From: Eonycteris spelaea
Lineage: Eukaryota > Chordata > Mammalia > Chiroptera > Pteropodidae
Reading direction: 5' to 3'
DNA: 64,000 nucleotides
Assembly: GCA_003508835.1 (NCBI GenBank)
Contig: PUFA01000313.1
Coordinates: 248,001-312,000, forward strand
Positions 1 through 10,290 of the stretch are shown here, piece by piece (the first letter of the stretch is position 1; each line of letters begins with the position of its first letter). The position numbers and the translations under genes were made by a program. The notes beneath the pieces were generated by a model that was given only the letters and a program-made list of their open reading frames with translations, made no database searches and was not told the origin of the DNA.

Positions 1-560
1 TTTAATCACTGTTAATGTTTAATTTTAGATTAGATTATTATCTACCTAGTTCATCATCTTATCTTGTCCATTACTGCTTTCTGTTCACTTCAGACTACAG
101 TTGGAGAAAGTGTGAATTCTAAGGTATCCTCTGATAAATATTAATAGCCAAACAAATTCTTCTGAGCAGATTCACCTTAGGTTATTTTGAGCTGTATTCA
201 TTATTTAAAACCATCTTGTTAACATGATAATAATGACAAATTCTTCGATTGTGTTAGATTATAACTAATTAAAACCAAAATCATAACTCTGACCTCAGCA
301 TGATTCAATGTTCTATTTCCTTGAACTTATGATTATTTCCCCTAACGTAATTTTCTGTTGGAAACAACTCATATTTGTTTCTTGTGGGTCCATATGTTCC
401 AAGATAGAAAGATTGAGTTTACATTTTCAGAAAGAATGGAAAGAAAATGTATAAGCAAAGTTAAATATAAGTATACAGCCAAGCCAAATGCTTTTCTTCA
501 GCAAAAAGATATCCATTCTCAGTGGCCATGATAGTTTTTCAGAGATATCATCAAATGTGC
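1..560. other. AT-rich unassigned DNA
   Basis: No open frame, splice pattern or repeat family that I recognise is visible here. Base composition is AT-rich and resembles the other unique stretches of the window. Confidence 0.5.
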
Positions 561-564
561 GTGT

Positions 565-690
565 TTGTGTATGAGAGAGACAGAGAGAGACAAAGAGAGA
601 GAGACAGAGAGACAGAGACAGAGAGACAGAGAGACAGAGAGAGAGACAGAGACAGAGAGACAGGGAGAGAGAAAGAGAATGGTTAAGGAT
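565..690. repeat. (GAGACA)n / (GA)n simple repeat
   Basis: About 120 bases made almost only of GAGA and GACA units. On the minus strand it reads as an artificial Leu/Ser-rich open frame, which has no coding value. Confidence 0.95.
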
Positions 691-699
691 TAAAGACTC

Positions 700-800
700 A
701 AGTTCAGTTCTGATTCTGCTACTAGTTAGTGATATGGCTGTGGGCAAGTAATCTCATTGTTCTAAGCCTCCTTTTTGTCAACTGCAGTATAAGATGTTTC
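700..800 (+). repeat. MIR SINE fragment
   Basis: The core of an ancient tRNA-derived MIR is visible in order: a 'tctgctactagttagtgata' segment, then 'tgggcaagtaatctcattgt', then a diverged 'cctcctttttgtcaactgca'. It is old and strongly diverged, as expected of a placental-wide SINE. Confidence 0.7.
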
Positions 801-1039
801 ACTTTCCTAATCATTAATGTTGTTTACATTTGTGCATTTTCTTTGATAGCTTAATCTCAATTTCCATTGGTGAACTTGAACAGAAAAACAAATAAGACAC
901 AGCTTTGATATACAATAGATTCCAAAAAGATTTGTCGAGTGAAATAGAAATAAATGTTAAAAATGGAATGGTCAGTCTAAGTACTCTGCTGAGAATAGAT
1001 TGGCCATCAGAGGCTTCCAGGTAGAGCAGATAAGAGTAG

Positions 1040-1497
1040 TGTTAACTTACTACTGATGACCAAGTCTTTGTTGATTATTTACCTTCTGACTAGGCTTGAC
1101 CAAACTTTAGTCAGGCTTCTGTCCTCCCCGCAGGCCTCTGAAATCTGCCTCACCCAAAGCTTATCAAGCACCAAGGTGTAGAATCTTTCCCTCTTAACAG
1201 CTCATTCTGAAAATCAAGAATAGGTTCACTACATAGAAAAAAAATTCCTGTTGAGGCGTCCTGATTTTACCAAACTAATCACTCCCATCACCTGTCCCTC
1301 TCTCCCGACAAAGTTCCTGCTAGCCCAGCTTACTCCTCCTTATATACATAAGAAAAGCCTTTCTCTGATTTTGAATCTCTTACAGATCTGAGGTTGGAGC
1401 TTTTTTCTTGTAAAAGTTATTTTGAATAAATTTCTCCTACGTAAGTCTAGGTTTATTTTTATTTGACACTGGGCAGGAGAACTGATCTTCACTTACA
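1040..1497 (+). mobile_element. LTR-like block, family not assigned
   Basis: The block starts with TG (tgttaacttac) and ends with CA (cttcacttaca). It carries a TATA-like segment (cttatatacataagaaaagc) followed by an AATAAA signal about 100 bases downstream, the order expected of a solo LTR. No convincing 4-6 bp target duplication was found, so the borders are tentative. Confidence 0.45.
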
Positions 1498-1499
1498 CT

Positions 1500-2425
1500 T
1501 TACTTGATTCATGCAATCAGCTATGAGAATAAATCTATGTATTTTCTCTTCTTCTAGTATTTGAATTTCTCTGTTGTGGCTTCATCCTCTGACTTCACTG
1601 AAACTCTGCTTGGAATATTTTGTCTTCCTTGTGGTCAAATGCAAAATTGAGTCTACACCATATTTTCTCCTCAGTATCTCAAAAATATTTTGAAAATTTG
1701 GGATACTTCTGAAACATTCTTCTCATATGATCCTTTAACTTATTTTTCTGCAGATCTGTTTGCTCATTCTTTCTCCTTCATCTGGTTCTTGCAATTTGAA
1801 CTATATGTATCTATGGGCTTTGTCTTAAACTTTACTTCTTTAACCATAATTTTTTTTTAGTTACCCCCGTGGCTTAAGGATGCTTGCAATTATCTATCTC
1901 CCCTCCCCAAGCAGTATATTTATTTTTATTTTCCAATCTGTCTGGACTTTTTTTTTGCTGTCGAAAGCTTTTATTCAGTCTGGACTTTTTAACCAGATGT
2001 ATAGGGAAAGGGTTTAAATGGACACATAGGGAATGGAAGGGTTGGGCCTCTTTGTGACTTAGTTGCGGCCTGATAGATTGTAAGAGCCCTCAGTGAGATT
2101 AGTCGATCTTGTTGATCTTGTCAGGAAACAATGTGCTTAAAGTGAAATTGGTTGAGAATTTTGAATTGAGATTCCTTTAGCCCCTTGTTTCTTCCAGAAA
2201 CTTCTGTAACCAATGGTATGAGTGGAGTTGCTAGGCCAACTCCATTGTAAAACATAGTTATTGTCCCTAGGTGGGCTTGTCTTCACCTTCATTTCATCTG
2301 AGCTTGCACAGCCTTGGTTTCACAGTTCACCTGCATTGACCACTAACCAGTAATTTCATTTACCAGCAGGCATCTGAACACTAGAGTAAACCTTTTTTTA
2401 CTTAACTCTGTTAGATCTGACAGTT
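1500..2425. other. unassigned AT-rich DNA
   Basis: No gene seen. A small local direct repeat, 'cagtctggactttt'-like, occurs near 1936 and 1977, separated by a T-run. The remainder matches no family that I can name. Confidence 0.4.
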
Positions 2426-2427
2426 AC

Positions 2428-2570
2428 AGTTGACCCCTGGACAGTGGGGAGGGTTAAGGGCAATGACTCTGACCCTATGCAGTTGAAAATCCAAATATAA
2501 TTTAATAGGCCCTCCACGTATGTGTATTCCCAACCACAGATTGAAAACACATATTTTAAAGAATGAGAGG
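2428..2570. repeat. Tigger-like DNA transposon fragment
   Basis: It starts with 'cagttgacccctggacagtg', resembling the terminal repeat of a Tc1/mariner-Tigger type non-autonomous element ('cagttgacccttgaacaaca'), followed by an internal segment 'ggccctccacgtatg'. The other end is lost in the purine-rich array. The assignment is from memory of the consensus. Confidence 0.5.
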
Positions 2571-3110
2571 AAGAACTACTACAGAGAAAGTGTGAAATTG
2601 TATGAGAGAGAAATGTGACATAATATGGGAGAGAATGAGAATATGGGAACGTAATGAAAGGAATGAGAAAATAGAAAAAAATTAAAGAATAAAGTATAAT
2701 TTGTGATGCTATAAAAAAGAGTAAAAACAATGAGACCGTGAGAAAATAGAAACACAAATATGAGAAAGGGGAAAAGAGAATATGTGAAAATGAAAGAATA
2801 TTAGAGGTTAATGCAAAGGAATGAGACAGTAAAATGGAATTGAGAATGAAAAATTTGAAAGATACAGATAAATGTATAGAATGTGCTGAAAATATGAGGT
2901 TAAACACAAGAATAATGAAAATATAGTATAAGAACATTTATGGAGAATAAATGATGAAATGAGACGAAATAAGCTAAGGGGCTTTGGAAATGAGAAAATA
3001 ATAGTGCGAGATAAAAGAATGGGAGCAAGAATGCACCTAGAACGGGCGAGATATGGGACAAAAATAAAAGAATGAGACACTTGAGATATTGAGAGATGAG
3101 AAACAATACC
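2555..3110 (+). repeat. degenerate purine-rich tandem array (GAATGAGA-type units)
   Basis: About 550 bases with very few pyrimidines on the + strand, built from imperfect units such as gaatgagaaaat, gagaatgagaatatggga and aatgagaca. Spacing is irregular, so it is an old minisatellite or expanded low-complexity tract. The asymmetry removes stop codons on the minus strand and creates two long spurious frames (2398-2937 and 2808-3215). It lies directly upstream of the CpG-rich patch at 3.2 kb. Confidence 0.75.
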
Positions 3111-3189
3111 AAGAAAAAACAGACACGGGAACATCATTTTAGAACGTCCCATGTGGGAGAATGGAAGGAAGGAAGGGCAGTCAAGGTGG

Positions 3190-3390
3190 ATTTGGGAAAG
3201 AGCGCAGGCGCACACTCAAGCGCGGGCGGGTGGGCGGAGCATGAGTGTCTTACCGGTGGCTGCTGCGCACCTGGTGTGTGGTTGCGAATTGGGGTGAAGA
3301 GCCGAATCATCACTGGGCCCAACATCAAGCCTTGAGGAGTCAGGTGAGAGAGGCGGCGGGGCAGGACTCTACCGAGGCTCTAGAACATTT
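3190..3390 (+). promoter_or_regulatory. CpG-rich patch, candidate promoter / first exon
   Basis: Within AT-rich, CpG-poor DNA this stretch carries roughly a dozen CpGs, including gcgcaggcgcac, agcgcgggcgggtgggcgg and aggcggcgggg. Two GC-box-like gggcgg motifs are present. A strong splice donor, TCAG|GTGAGA, has its GT at 3344. An ATG at 3241 opens a short frame that stops at 3295. The pattern suits a small CpG-island promoter with a non-coding first exon on the + strand. Alternatives are a GC-rich remnant of a repeat or a chance cluster. Nothing in the sequence proves transcription. Confidence 0.35.
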
Positions 3391-3486
3391 AGAATGGAGT
3401 AGGCTAGTCAAGGCAGGGTACAGTGAAATTTGCCACCTCCCTGGCATCTGGTGATTTTACCTTTGTGGGATAGGGGCGTGTATACC

Positions 3487-4061
3487 TGATGCAGGACAGG
3501 GCAAATGTACCGGAGTGGGAGAATGAGAAAAGAAGAGGGTCCTTTGGCGGAGAGTGTAGAAAGAATTCAACACACACGCCAAAGTTAGAGTCAAAGGAAA
3601 GTTTATTCGGAAAGGGGTGATGCTCCACAGTGTGGTTTCATCAGGGGCAGAGAGTGAGAGGGACTCCGAGTGTTCAGGGAATTCAGTTTATGCACCATTC
3701 TTTAGTTCTCATTTTTTTAAAAAAAAAATATGGGCCTACAATGAGGAAGGGGAAGGGGTAGAGTATGTAATCTGAAACGCTTCTTGGCAGTTCTCAGCCT
3801 TTCTGTTGGTTCCCCGTGGTTACAGCCATAGGGCATGAACGATTTTGTTTTGTGTGGGGCGTGTAGGGCGCCACTTAAAGACTCTGTTTTTCCTGTTTTT
3901 TTCAGGGTGTGAGGAAATGGGTTGTTAGCAACTCCAGCAGAAATCTTCCTTTGTTCTTTCTGCTGGAGTCCTCCTGGCCTGGCTGCAGGGGCTGATCAGC
4001 ATATTGCAGTCTCTGAATGTAGCTCGATTTAACACTTTAGTTCTCTTGCCTCTTCCCTACA
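3487..4061 (-). mobile_element. solo LTR, ERV1-like family 'A' (copy 1)
   Basis: On the minus strand the element starts tgtagggaagaggcaagaga. It contains an AATAAACTTTCCTTT polyadenylation segment, then 'gttgaattctttctacactc', and ends near 'cctgtcctgcatca'. Three more copies of the same family lie at 34.15, 48.82 and 57.93 kb. No internal retroviral genes or primer-binding site flank it, so it is a solo LTR. Confidence 0.7.
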
Positions 4062-4477
4062 CTGTAACCATACTTTTTCTTTATCCTGAAGTTTGAGTTT
4101 GTTATAATTTGGCTGGCTGACCTCTATAGTCTCACGATTTGCGCTTTCAAAGTCCGTTATTGTTTCTTTACCTTTACCTTTAGGTTGGATTTTGTTTGCT
4201 GTATTTTAGCTAATCTGTTAGAAAAGAAGCTTCTACTTTGTAAGCACCGATGTGGCCTCATCATTGGCTGTATTGATGTAGGAAGCACTGTATAATTTAA
4301 GGTTACTTTGGACACCCCGAGGTTCCTGTCACTATGGAGGAGCCCTTCCCATTAGCACAAAAAGGCTCCAGAAACTCACAATTCGTTGTCTGTTGGCCAC
4401 CCTGTGTTTTACACTATTTTAGTTTTTAGTCTTTATTTGTCATGGTTTTTAAAGTTTTCATTTTGTTTCTTTTACAG

Positions 4478-4563
4478 ATTTTCAACAGGTTTAGTGTTGA
4501 AAATCGCCAATAACCCCACTATCAAATGCTTTAGTGGTCATTTATTTAAAATCTATTTTAATG
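4478..4563 (+). other. candidate exon (86 bp)
   Basis: A textbook acceptor, a T-rich tract 'ttttcattttgtttctttt' followed by ACAG, precedes position 4478, and a strong donor ATG|GTAAGC follows 4563. One frame is open throughout and reads FSTGLVLKIANNPTIKCF, then SGHLFKIYFN. It would need an upstream exon ending with two bases of a codon. The CpG patch exon has a stop in that frame, so if real this exon is 5'UTR or the true partner exon is elsewhere. I do not recognise the protein. It could be a decoy or part of a decayed gene. Confidence 0.35.
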
Positions 4564-4936
4564 GTAAGCAATACTGATTTTTAGGGAAGGGAACAGAGCT
4601 GGTTTGTCTTTGATGCACTAAATTAAACAGGTGATTTTGGGTCTTGTGCCAAGGATGAATCTCCTCCTAGGAAATGTCAGGAATCTTGTGATCTTTGAAT
4701 TGTGAAACAGTTTATTATAATTTCATATGAGCTACTTTTCAAAGAATATACATATGCTGTTTTTAGAAGCTTTATATGATTGAATGAAAGTGAATCAATA
4801 CGTTTTAGGAATTAGATGTGCACTCGAACAGGTGAACAAAAGAAAATTTTTTGTGCATTTGAACAGGTGAACAAAAGAGATTTTTTTTCCTAAGAGAATG
4901 TGTATTCATTGTACCATCTAAACTAGGAATTTACAG

Positions 4937-5086
4937 GTGGAAAAATGTCTCAGAATGATTCAGTAAATCTTTTTATCATGGAGATTTTTCTCCATGGAAA
5001 TTTCACAGTTTCTTTAGAGGGGGGAAACGTTACCTTGAACGAGAATATATATTTTTTCCTTGAAAGAATAGAAAATTCAATGTGTG
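4937..5086 (+). other. candidate exon (150 bp)
   Basis: It is preceded by a branch-like atctaaac and a weak pyrimidine tract ending TTTACAG, and followed by G|GTAATG. Joining the single base left by the block ending at 4563 to the first two bases here keeps one open frame across the junction (…KIYFN-G-GKMSQNDSVN…). The frame contains an ATG at 4945 and ends at ENSMC plus one base. The phase agreement between two independently bordered blocks is the best hint that they are real exons. The acceptor is weak, the protein is unrecognised, and a decayed gene is equally possible. Confidence 0.3.
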
Positions 5087-6121
5087 GTAATGAGATCTTT
5101 CAGGAACTGTTCCTTCTAGCCAGTGGGCTGGTACTTAGCTTAGAGACTTAGATCTAAGAGTTAACTTAGCAAGTTAAATTCATTTTTTCACCACTAAGTG
5201 CCAACTTCTCCCATATAGACCATTCTTTCTTTTCTTTTTTTTTCCTATTAAGCATTTTAAAAAGTCAATGTCAGTACATGATGTGTTTTAAAAACGAGTC
5301 GCTTGCCTCACCCTGGTCTTGATTTCTACTCTTTGGAATTGTTCTGTTAAAAGATTTTAATATGTTTCATATGAAAATCTTATAAAATCTTTGACTGCTG
5401 TAAGAATGTATGTATGTGTGTGTGTGTGTATGTAATTCAAGAAAATGCTATATTCTGAATATCTTATGAATAATCATTTTAATGTAATAATTCCCAAATA
5501 GGTTACATTTCAAAATTATTGTTTTTATTAAGCTATTTTTATTTCTACATTTTATCTCATAATTTAACTTCTAGATCTATGTTTGTTGGTTCCTGTTTGT
5601 TTCATTTTTAACCTCAGACTTTGGCTTATGAGAAAACATGTTCGAATTAATATTTCCATAAATTATAATAGTAGGGGTTTTATAAAACTACAGAATGCAA
5701 AGTGAGCAAAATATCCTTCACATTGGACGATCCAAAGATTTTTTTAAAAGACGTGTCCTTCATAAAAGGAGCAAAATAATGTGGCAATTAAAATTGAACC
5801 ATATAAATGTGTACTCCAATTGTGAACCCTAGAAAGGTGACAGTGTAATGAGATTTGACAGCATGTAGAAAGGTGAAAACTCATTAACAAGCCAGAATCT
5901 GCATTAAAAAAATTGATTAGCATTTTTGTATTATGTAAGAAGATTGCTTAGTATTTCAGGAGGAGAGCAGCAGTTCTGTGGCATTTAAATCTATTCTGAA
6001 TTAAAAATGATCAGTTTAAAAAAATTACAGAAAATTCTTATGCAAATGAAATATAATCAAGCCATGCTTCAGAGTCATTATGCATGATTGATATACACTG
6101 TAACTTGCTTACTAATTCAAG
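5087..6121. other. unassigned DNA between candidate exons
   Basis: A short (TG)n run lies near 5408-5430. Otherwise AT-rich, with no repeat family recognised and no obvious exon whose phase would join the two flanking candidate exons. Confidence 0.4.
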
Positions 6122-6346
6122 GAGCAGAGGAATTCCAATTATCGAATTGTTTATGCAGTGCTGTGCCACACTGCTGGAAGTGATATTAAATTGATTACGA
6201 TAAACGGTGTAAACCAACAAGATGAGTTCTTATCCAACTTGACATTTATTTTATATGAAACCATGAGAATTTCTTTCTATCCTGAAAACCTCAGCTTCCT
6301 AAAGAATTTTGAAAACTTTGACGTTCTTAAAGATGCCAAAATCAAG
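6122..6346 (+). other. candidate exon (225 bp, phase 0-0)
   Basis: A 75-codon open block runs from an AG at 6120-6121 to a strong donor, ATCAAG|GTGAGA, at 6346/6347. The translated block looks protein-like (NYRIVYAVLCHTAGSD, then LITINGVNQQDEFLSNLTF, ending NFDVLKDAKIK), with no low-complexity bias. It starts and ends in phase 0, so it cannot be spliced straight from the block ending in phase 1 at 5086; at least one other exon or a different donor would be needed. I do not recognise the family. Chance opening in AT-rich DNA is possible. Confidence 0.3.
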
Positions 6347-6511
6347 GTGAGAGAGCATGTAGATAAGAGCGAATGCTGCTGTATAATACTTTTAATAGAA
6401 GACATTTACTTGTTGACCTAAAGGTTTGTTTGTTGATTTGTCATCTGTAATTAGAGATTTCCCTAATGTATTTCTTTCGCGAGAGTTCATGTCTAGTTGT
6501 GAGAATGTTTG

Positions 6512-6995
6512 GTAATGAAATTGCAAATTGGGCTCACCTTTGAAAACTATGATGTTAACTTGCCCAAATTTCTCACAGCTTCCAGAGTTATAACGATTTT
6601 GAAATATATCACAACTTAAAAAAATCAATACTGGTCTGTTTCAGCAATTCTTGGTCTAACTTTAGGATTTTGACACACTGATTAGTTCAGGATAAAAGCT
6701 AACCTTGAGATATCAAAAGCGTTTCTTTTTTTAAGTTTTAAGAAGACAGATTTAAGATACTCTTTTTGATACTGCTTGCAAATTGAGCTAACCTTGGAAA
6801 TCTATGATGTCAACATACTCAAGTTTCTCACAGCTTTCAGAGTTTAAAAATAATTTTTAATTACTGTTTTTAGGCTTTTCTAAGTTAAAAAAACAATGGT
6901 TGATTCAGTATAAAAGCCAATGTTGGCATATCAAAAGTGTTTCTTTTTTATTTTGAAAGTTTTATGTGACAAATTTTAAAATGTCTTTTTCATAC
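6512..6995 (+). repeat. local tandem duplication, two units of about 240 bp
   Basis: Unit 1 (about 6512-6766) and unit 2 (about 6770-6995) share an ordered series of blocks: 'tgcaaattg(g/a)gct', 'tctatgatgt(t/c)aac(t/a)t', 'tttctcacagctt', 'gataaaagc(t/c)aa', 'tatcaaaag(c/t)gtttctttt' and 'tctttttgatactg / tctttttcatactg'. They differ by roughly a fifth of positions by eye, so the duplication is old. I recognise no repeat family in the unit. Confidence 0.75.
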
Positions 6996-7186
6996 TGTGG
7001 GGGAGGAAGAAATTTTCCTCTAATCCTTCAGGGTTCTTTTGGCTGGTCTAATAGTTAAATATACATGTTATTAAACTTCTGTTTGTTTTTGTCCTATTAA
7101 TCTATATTTTATAACAAGGGAGTGGGGGGATGACCTCAGCCAAGAACCTTGAAGGGTAGAGGGAAAATTATTCTTCCTCTCCTACA
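6996..7186 (+). mobile_element. 191-bp element with about 45-bp palindromic termini (ERVL-type LTR or MITE)
   Basis: It begins tgtgggggaggaagaa and ends ttcttcctctcctaca. The inverted match continues inward for about 45 bases (aattttcctctaatccttc against gaagggtagagggaaaatt). Flanks are ATAC and ATAT, a possible imperfect target duplication. The 3' segment (aatctatattttataac, then aaccttgaagggtagaggg) recurs at 57.44-57.55 kb in a longer element. Some ERVL-class LTRs have such complementary ends, so an LTR is favoured, but a MITE cannot be excluded. Confidence 0.5.
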
Positions 7187-7339
7187 ATATATAATACTAT
7201 AGTTCAGAGTTAATCATGGTTAATATTTTATTATACTTTCTTCTCGTCTTTTCACTATGAGGGTTCTCCAGTGTTCCTTAAAATCCAATAGAAACATATT
7301 AATGTCTGAATATTTGTGACCTCAATGTTTAAACCAATG

Positions 7340-8278
7340 GCATCTTATTTAAAATTGTATTTTGGTTACAATTGACATACAATATTATACTAGTTTCAGG
7401 TGTTTAAGATTTGATTAGACATTTATATACTTATGAAGCGATCACCCTGATAAATCTAGTACCCATCCAGTACCGTACATATTTGTTACAATATTATTCA
7501 CTATATTCCCTATGACTATTTTTATAACTGATGATTTGTAGTTCTTAATACCTTCCCCGTTTTTACCCATTCCCCTAACCCCCATCCCATCTGACAACTT
7601 TCAGTTTGTTCTCTGTATCTATAAGTTTATTTGTTTTTTTTTTTTTTGTTGTTGTTCATTTTAGTTCTGTAGATTCTGCATGTAGGTGAAACCATATGAT
7701 ATTTGTCTTTCTTTAACTTATTTCACTTAGCATAATACCCTCTAGGTCCATTATGATGTCTCAAATGGTAAGATTTCATTCTCTTTATGGCCGAGTAATA
7801 TTCCATTGTACATATGTACCACCTCTTTATTCATTCATCTCTTGTTGGACTTTTAGGTTACCTTCATATCTTGGCTATTGTAAATAATGCTGCAATGAAC
7901 ATAGGGGTACATATATCTTTTCATATTAGTGTTTTGGATTTCTTTGGATAAATATCCAAAAGTGGATTTTAAAGGTTATAAGGTAGTTCTATTTTTAATA
8001 TTTTGAGGAACCTCATGCTGCTTTCCATAGCGGCTGCACCAGTTTTCAGTCCCACCAAAAGTGTATGAGGGTTCCCCTTTCTCCACATCCTTGACAAAAC
8101 TTGTTTTTTGATGTATTAATGATACCATTTTGACAGGTGTGAGGTGATATCTCATTATGATTCTGACTTGCATTTCTCTAATAATTAGCGACTTTGAGCA
8201 TCTTTTCACATGTCTATTGGCTTTCTGCATTTCTTCTTTAGAGAAATGTCTATTCAGGTCCTCGGGGGCTTCTTATTT
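7340..8278 (-). mobile_element. L1 LINE, 5'-truncated 3' end with ORF2 remnant
   Basis: On the minus strand this is the end of L1 ORF2 followed by the 3'UTR. Hallmarks, reading the + strand, are 'ttcagtcccaccaaaagtgt', 'ctgcaatgaacataggggta', 'gccgagtaatattccattgt' and 'gcgatcaccctgataaatct'. ORF2 is broken by stops and indels. The flanks gcatcttattt (7340-7350) and gcttcttattt (8268-8278) are a plausible target-site duplication with one mismatch. Confidence 0.9.
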
Positions 8279-8439
8279 TTTCATTTGAAATGTATCGTAA
8301 TGTCCATAGTAAAACTTCTTTGCCTCTATCTTCTGTTGTTAGTCGAGAAGGAAAGAAAGTTATTCCCTTTTTTTCTGTTGGAGATTGGTGGAACTTTATG
8401 GAGTCAGAGAAGTTTAGTATGAGGTAGTAATCCCTAGAG

Positions 8440-8662
8440 CAGGGATTCTCAAATTCAGCATTGTGCTCCAGATTATTCTCTGTTGCGGGGGACTATCCTA
8501 ATGCATTGTAGGATATTGTTGGATATTTAGTAGCAACCTTAGTCTTGGTGGAACAGAGGTCAGCAGCATGGCTAGTTGTGACAACCAAAACTGTCTCTAC
8601 TCAGTGAAATGTTTTCTGAAGTATGGGAGGCAAAGTCACCTAGATTGAGAACCATTGGGTTA
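8440..8662 (-). repeat. MER5A-type hAT-Charlie element
   Basis: On the + strand it opens 'agcagggattctcaaattca', contains a diverged 'attgtaggatattgttggat' and 'gttgtgacaaccaaaactgtc', and closes 'tagattgagaaccattgggt'. These are the reverse complement of the MER5A consensus (wggttctcaa ends, 'ggttgtcacaac' core). Confidence 0.75.
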
Positions 8663-8689
8663 GAAGAAGAATACTGGTAGGACGGAGGA

Positions 8690-8880
8690 AGGGGACTGCA
8701 AAATGGACCATGTGCACAGGAGGAGGGGGACTGGAAGAAGGAAGCAGAGTGAGCGCAAGACTAATGGAGAATGTAGGAGGGAGGGAAGAAGGGAGAGTGC
8801 AGGAGAGAGAGAGAGAACAGGAGTAAGGGGATTGCCACAAGGAAGGAGATTGCAGGGGAGAGCCTACAAGGATCAGACGA
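8690..8880 (+). repeat. GA-rich low-complexity tract
   Basis: Runs such as ggaggaggggg, ggagggagggaagaaggga and agagagagagagaa. It creates overlapping spurious frames on both strands with no coding signal. Confidence 0.8.
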
Positions 8881-9099
8881 CCACCGAGCTGAAAGAGTAG
8901 AGCAGACCTGCTGTCAACCTTGATGTAGGAAGCGTGGACGCTTGTGAGTTAAACATGTCTTCTACTGAAGGGGCCACCAGTCTGCTGTTTCTCCCAATTA
9001 TCCCTGTGTGGAAAGACAGGCTCGGGATACTGAATTTCCACTTTTTTCCTAGGGAGAGCAAAGATTTCTTTTGATTGAAAAATAAAAATATTTTAAGTT

Positions 9100-9620
9100 A
9101 CCTTTATAAACACTATTAGAGGCCCCCTAAGGGCTAAACACTATTGTAGGCAACGTGGGTAACAGGTAGTGTTCCTTCTGTCATAGAGCCTCAGTTGAAG
9201 TGAAGTGAGACAGACAGGTAATTGTCAGGTTATAATAAGTTATTCGAATACAAATAAAGCCAGGTAGGAGGGGTTCAGTCAGTATGAGATGGTAAAGGAG
9301 GCATCTCTGATATGAAGTAATCTTTGAGATGGCACTTAAAAAGAGGAAGAGGATGAGCTGCGTGAGATGGGAGCATCGGAGCATTCCAGGCAGTAGAAAC
9401 AGTCTACTGGTCCTGTGGCAGGAGAGCTCAGGAAGAGCAAACAGTTCAAAATGGCTGAGGGTAGTAAGTAAGAAAAAGCGTGATATGACAGAAGATGGGA
9501 TCAGCTGGGGAATGAACAGCCTTATGGGCCATGATGCCTCTTTGTCCTTTAGAGAGTAACAGCGATAGCCAGTTGGAAGGTTTCTGAATGGAGGAATGGC
9601 ATCGTGATATTCCTTGTACT
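9100..9620 (-). repeat. L2 LINE fragment (3' part)
   Basis: In reverse orientation it shows the L2 3' region in order: a 'gggctaaacactattgtagg' segment, 'aggaggcatctctgatatga', 'gcattccaggcagtagaaac', 'cctgtggcagga' and 'gaatggaggaatggcat'. It continues at 9820-9965 after an inserted MER20-like element. Confidence 0.75.
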
Positions 9621-9629
9621 TCTGCCGTT

Positions 9630-9815
9630 TTCCCGTGTCAGCAGTGTGAAAATCCCCTGGGTGTTGCCAAAATGCAGATTGCTGAGTCCCACCCTAGACT
9701 TATGAAAGCAGGTGCTCTGGGATGGGGCCTGGGAATCTGCATTCTCTAATAAGGTTTGTCAGGTGACTCTGATGTGGATGGGTAAGGAGCACACTTTTAG
9801 AAACACTGCTTTCGA
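9630..9815 (+). repeat. MER20-like hAT-Charlie element inserted in L2
   Basis: Recognisable segments are 'aatgcagattgctgagtccc', 'accctagacttatg', 'gctctgggatggggcctggg', 'aatctgcattctctaataag' and 'gtgactctgatgtggatggg', ending near 'ttagaaacactgct'. It splits an older L2, which gives the relative age. Confidence 0.8.
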
Positions 9816-9819
9816 GGGA

Positions 9820-9965
9820 TATGCATGACTAGTGTAGAGAACACAGTAGGGGCACAGGCAGAAGCAGCAAGAGCTGCTGGAAAGCTATCACGCTATCCTG
9901 AGCCAGAAATCTTGGTGGCCTGGATCACAGCGGTTGAGGATGTTCATCACCTTAACATTATACTT
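9820..9965 (-). repeat. L2 LINE fragment (continuation)
   Basis: Segments such as 'aggcagaagcagcaagagct', 'tggtggcctggatcacagcg' continue the reverse-orientation L2 interrupted by the MER20-like insertion. The open frame across it has no coding meaning. Confidence 0.65.
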
Positions 9966-10290
9966 GTTTTTGCTGAACTTGTCTTTGCATCTCTAAAATG
10001 TGCACTGTAAGATCTCGGCAGGCTTTAAAGATTAGGGATGTGTATAAAATATTTGAAAATATATTTTCAGAATATGATTAAGTCCAGTAAATACGTGATC
10101 TATAGATCGACTCCTGACCTCCTCTAGTCTGATGTTGGCCTCTGATTTAGGGAGAGTGTACCCTCATATCCCATTCACAAACACAAGTCACAACTGATGC
10201 AGCCACTTTCGCAGTCACACATTAAGAAAGCACCATCTTGAAGGATAGGATCGTTTCAAATATGAAATATTTTTCTACTTTTGTATGTGC

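Noticed and set aside
427..747. 106-codon minus-strand frame rich in Leu/Ser
   Set aside because: It is the translation of the GAGACA simple repeat.
2398..3215. Long minus-strand frames (179 and 135 codons)
   Set aside because: They arise from the purine-rich array, which cannot easily contain stop codons on that strand.
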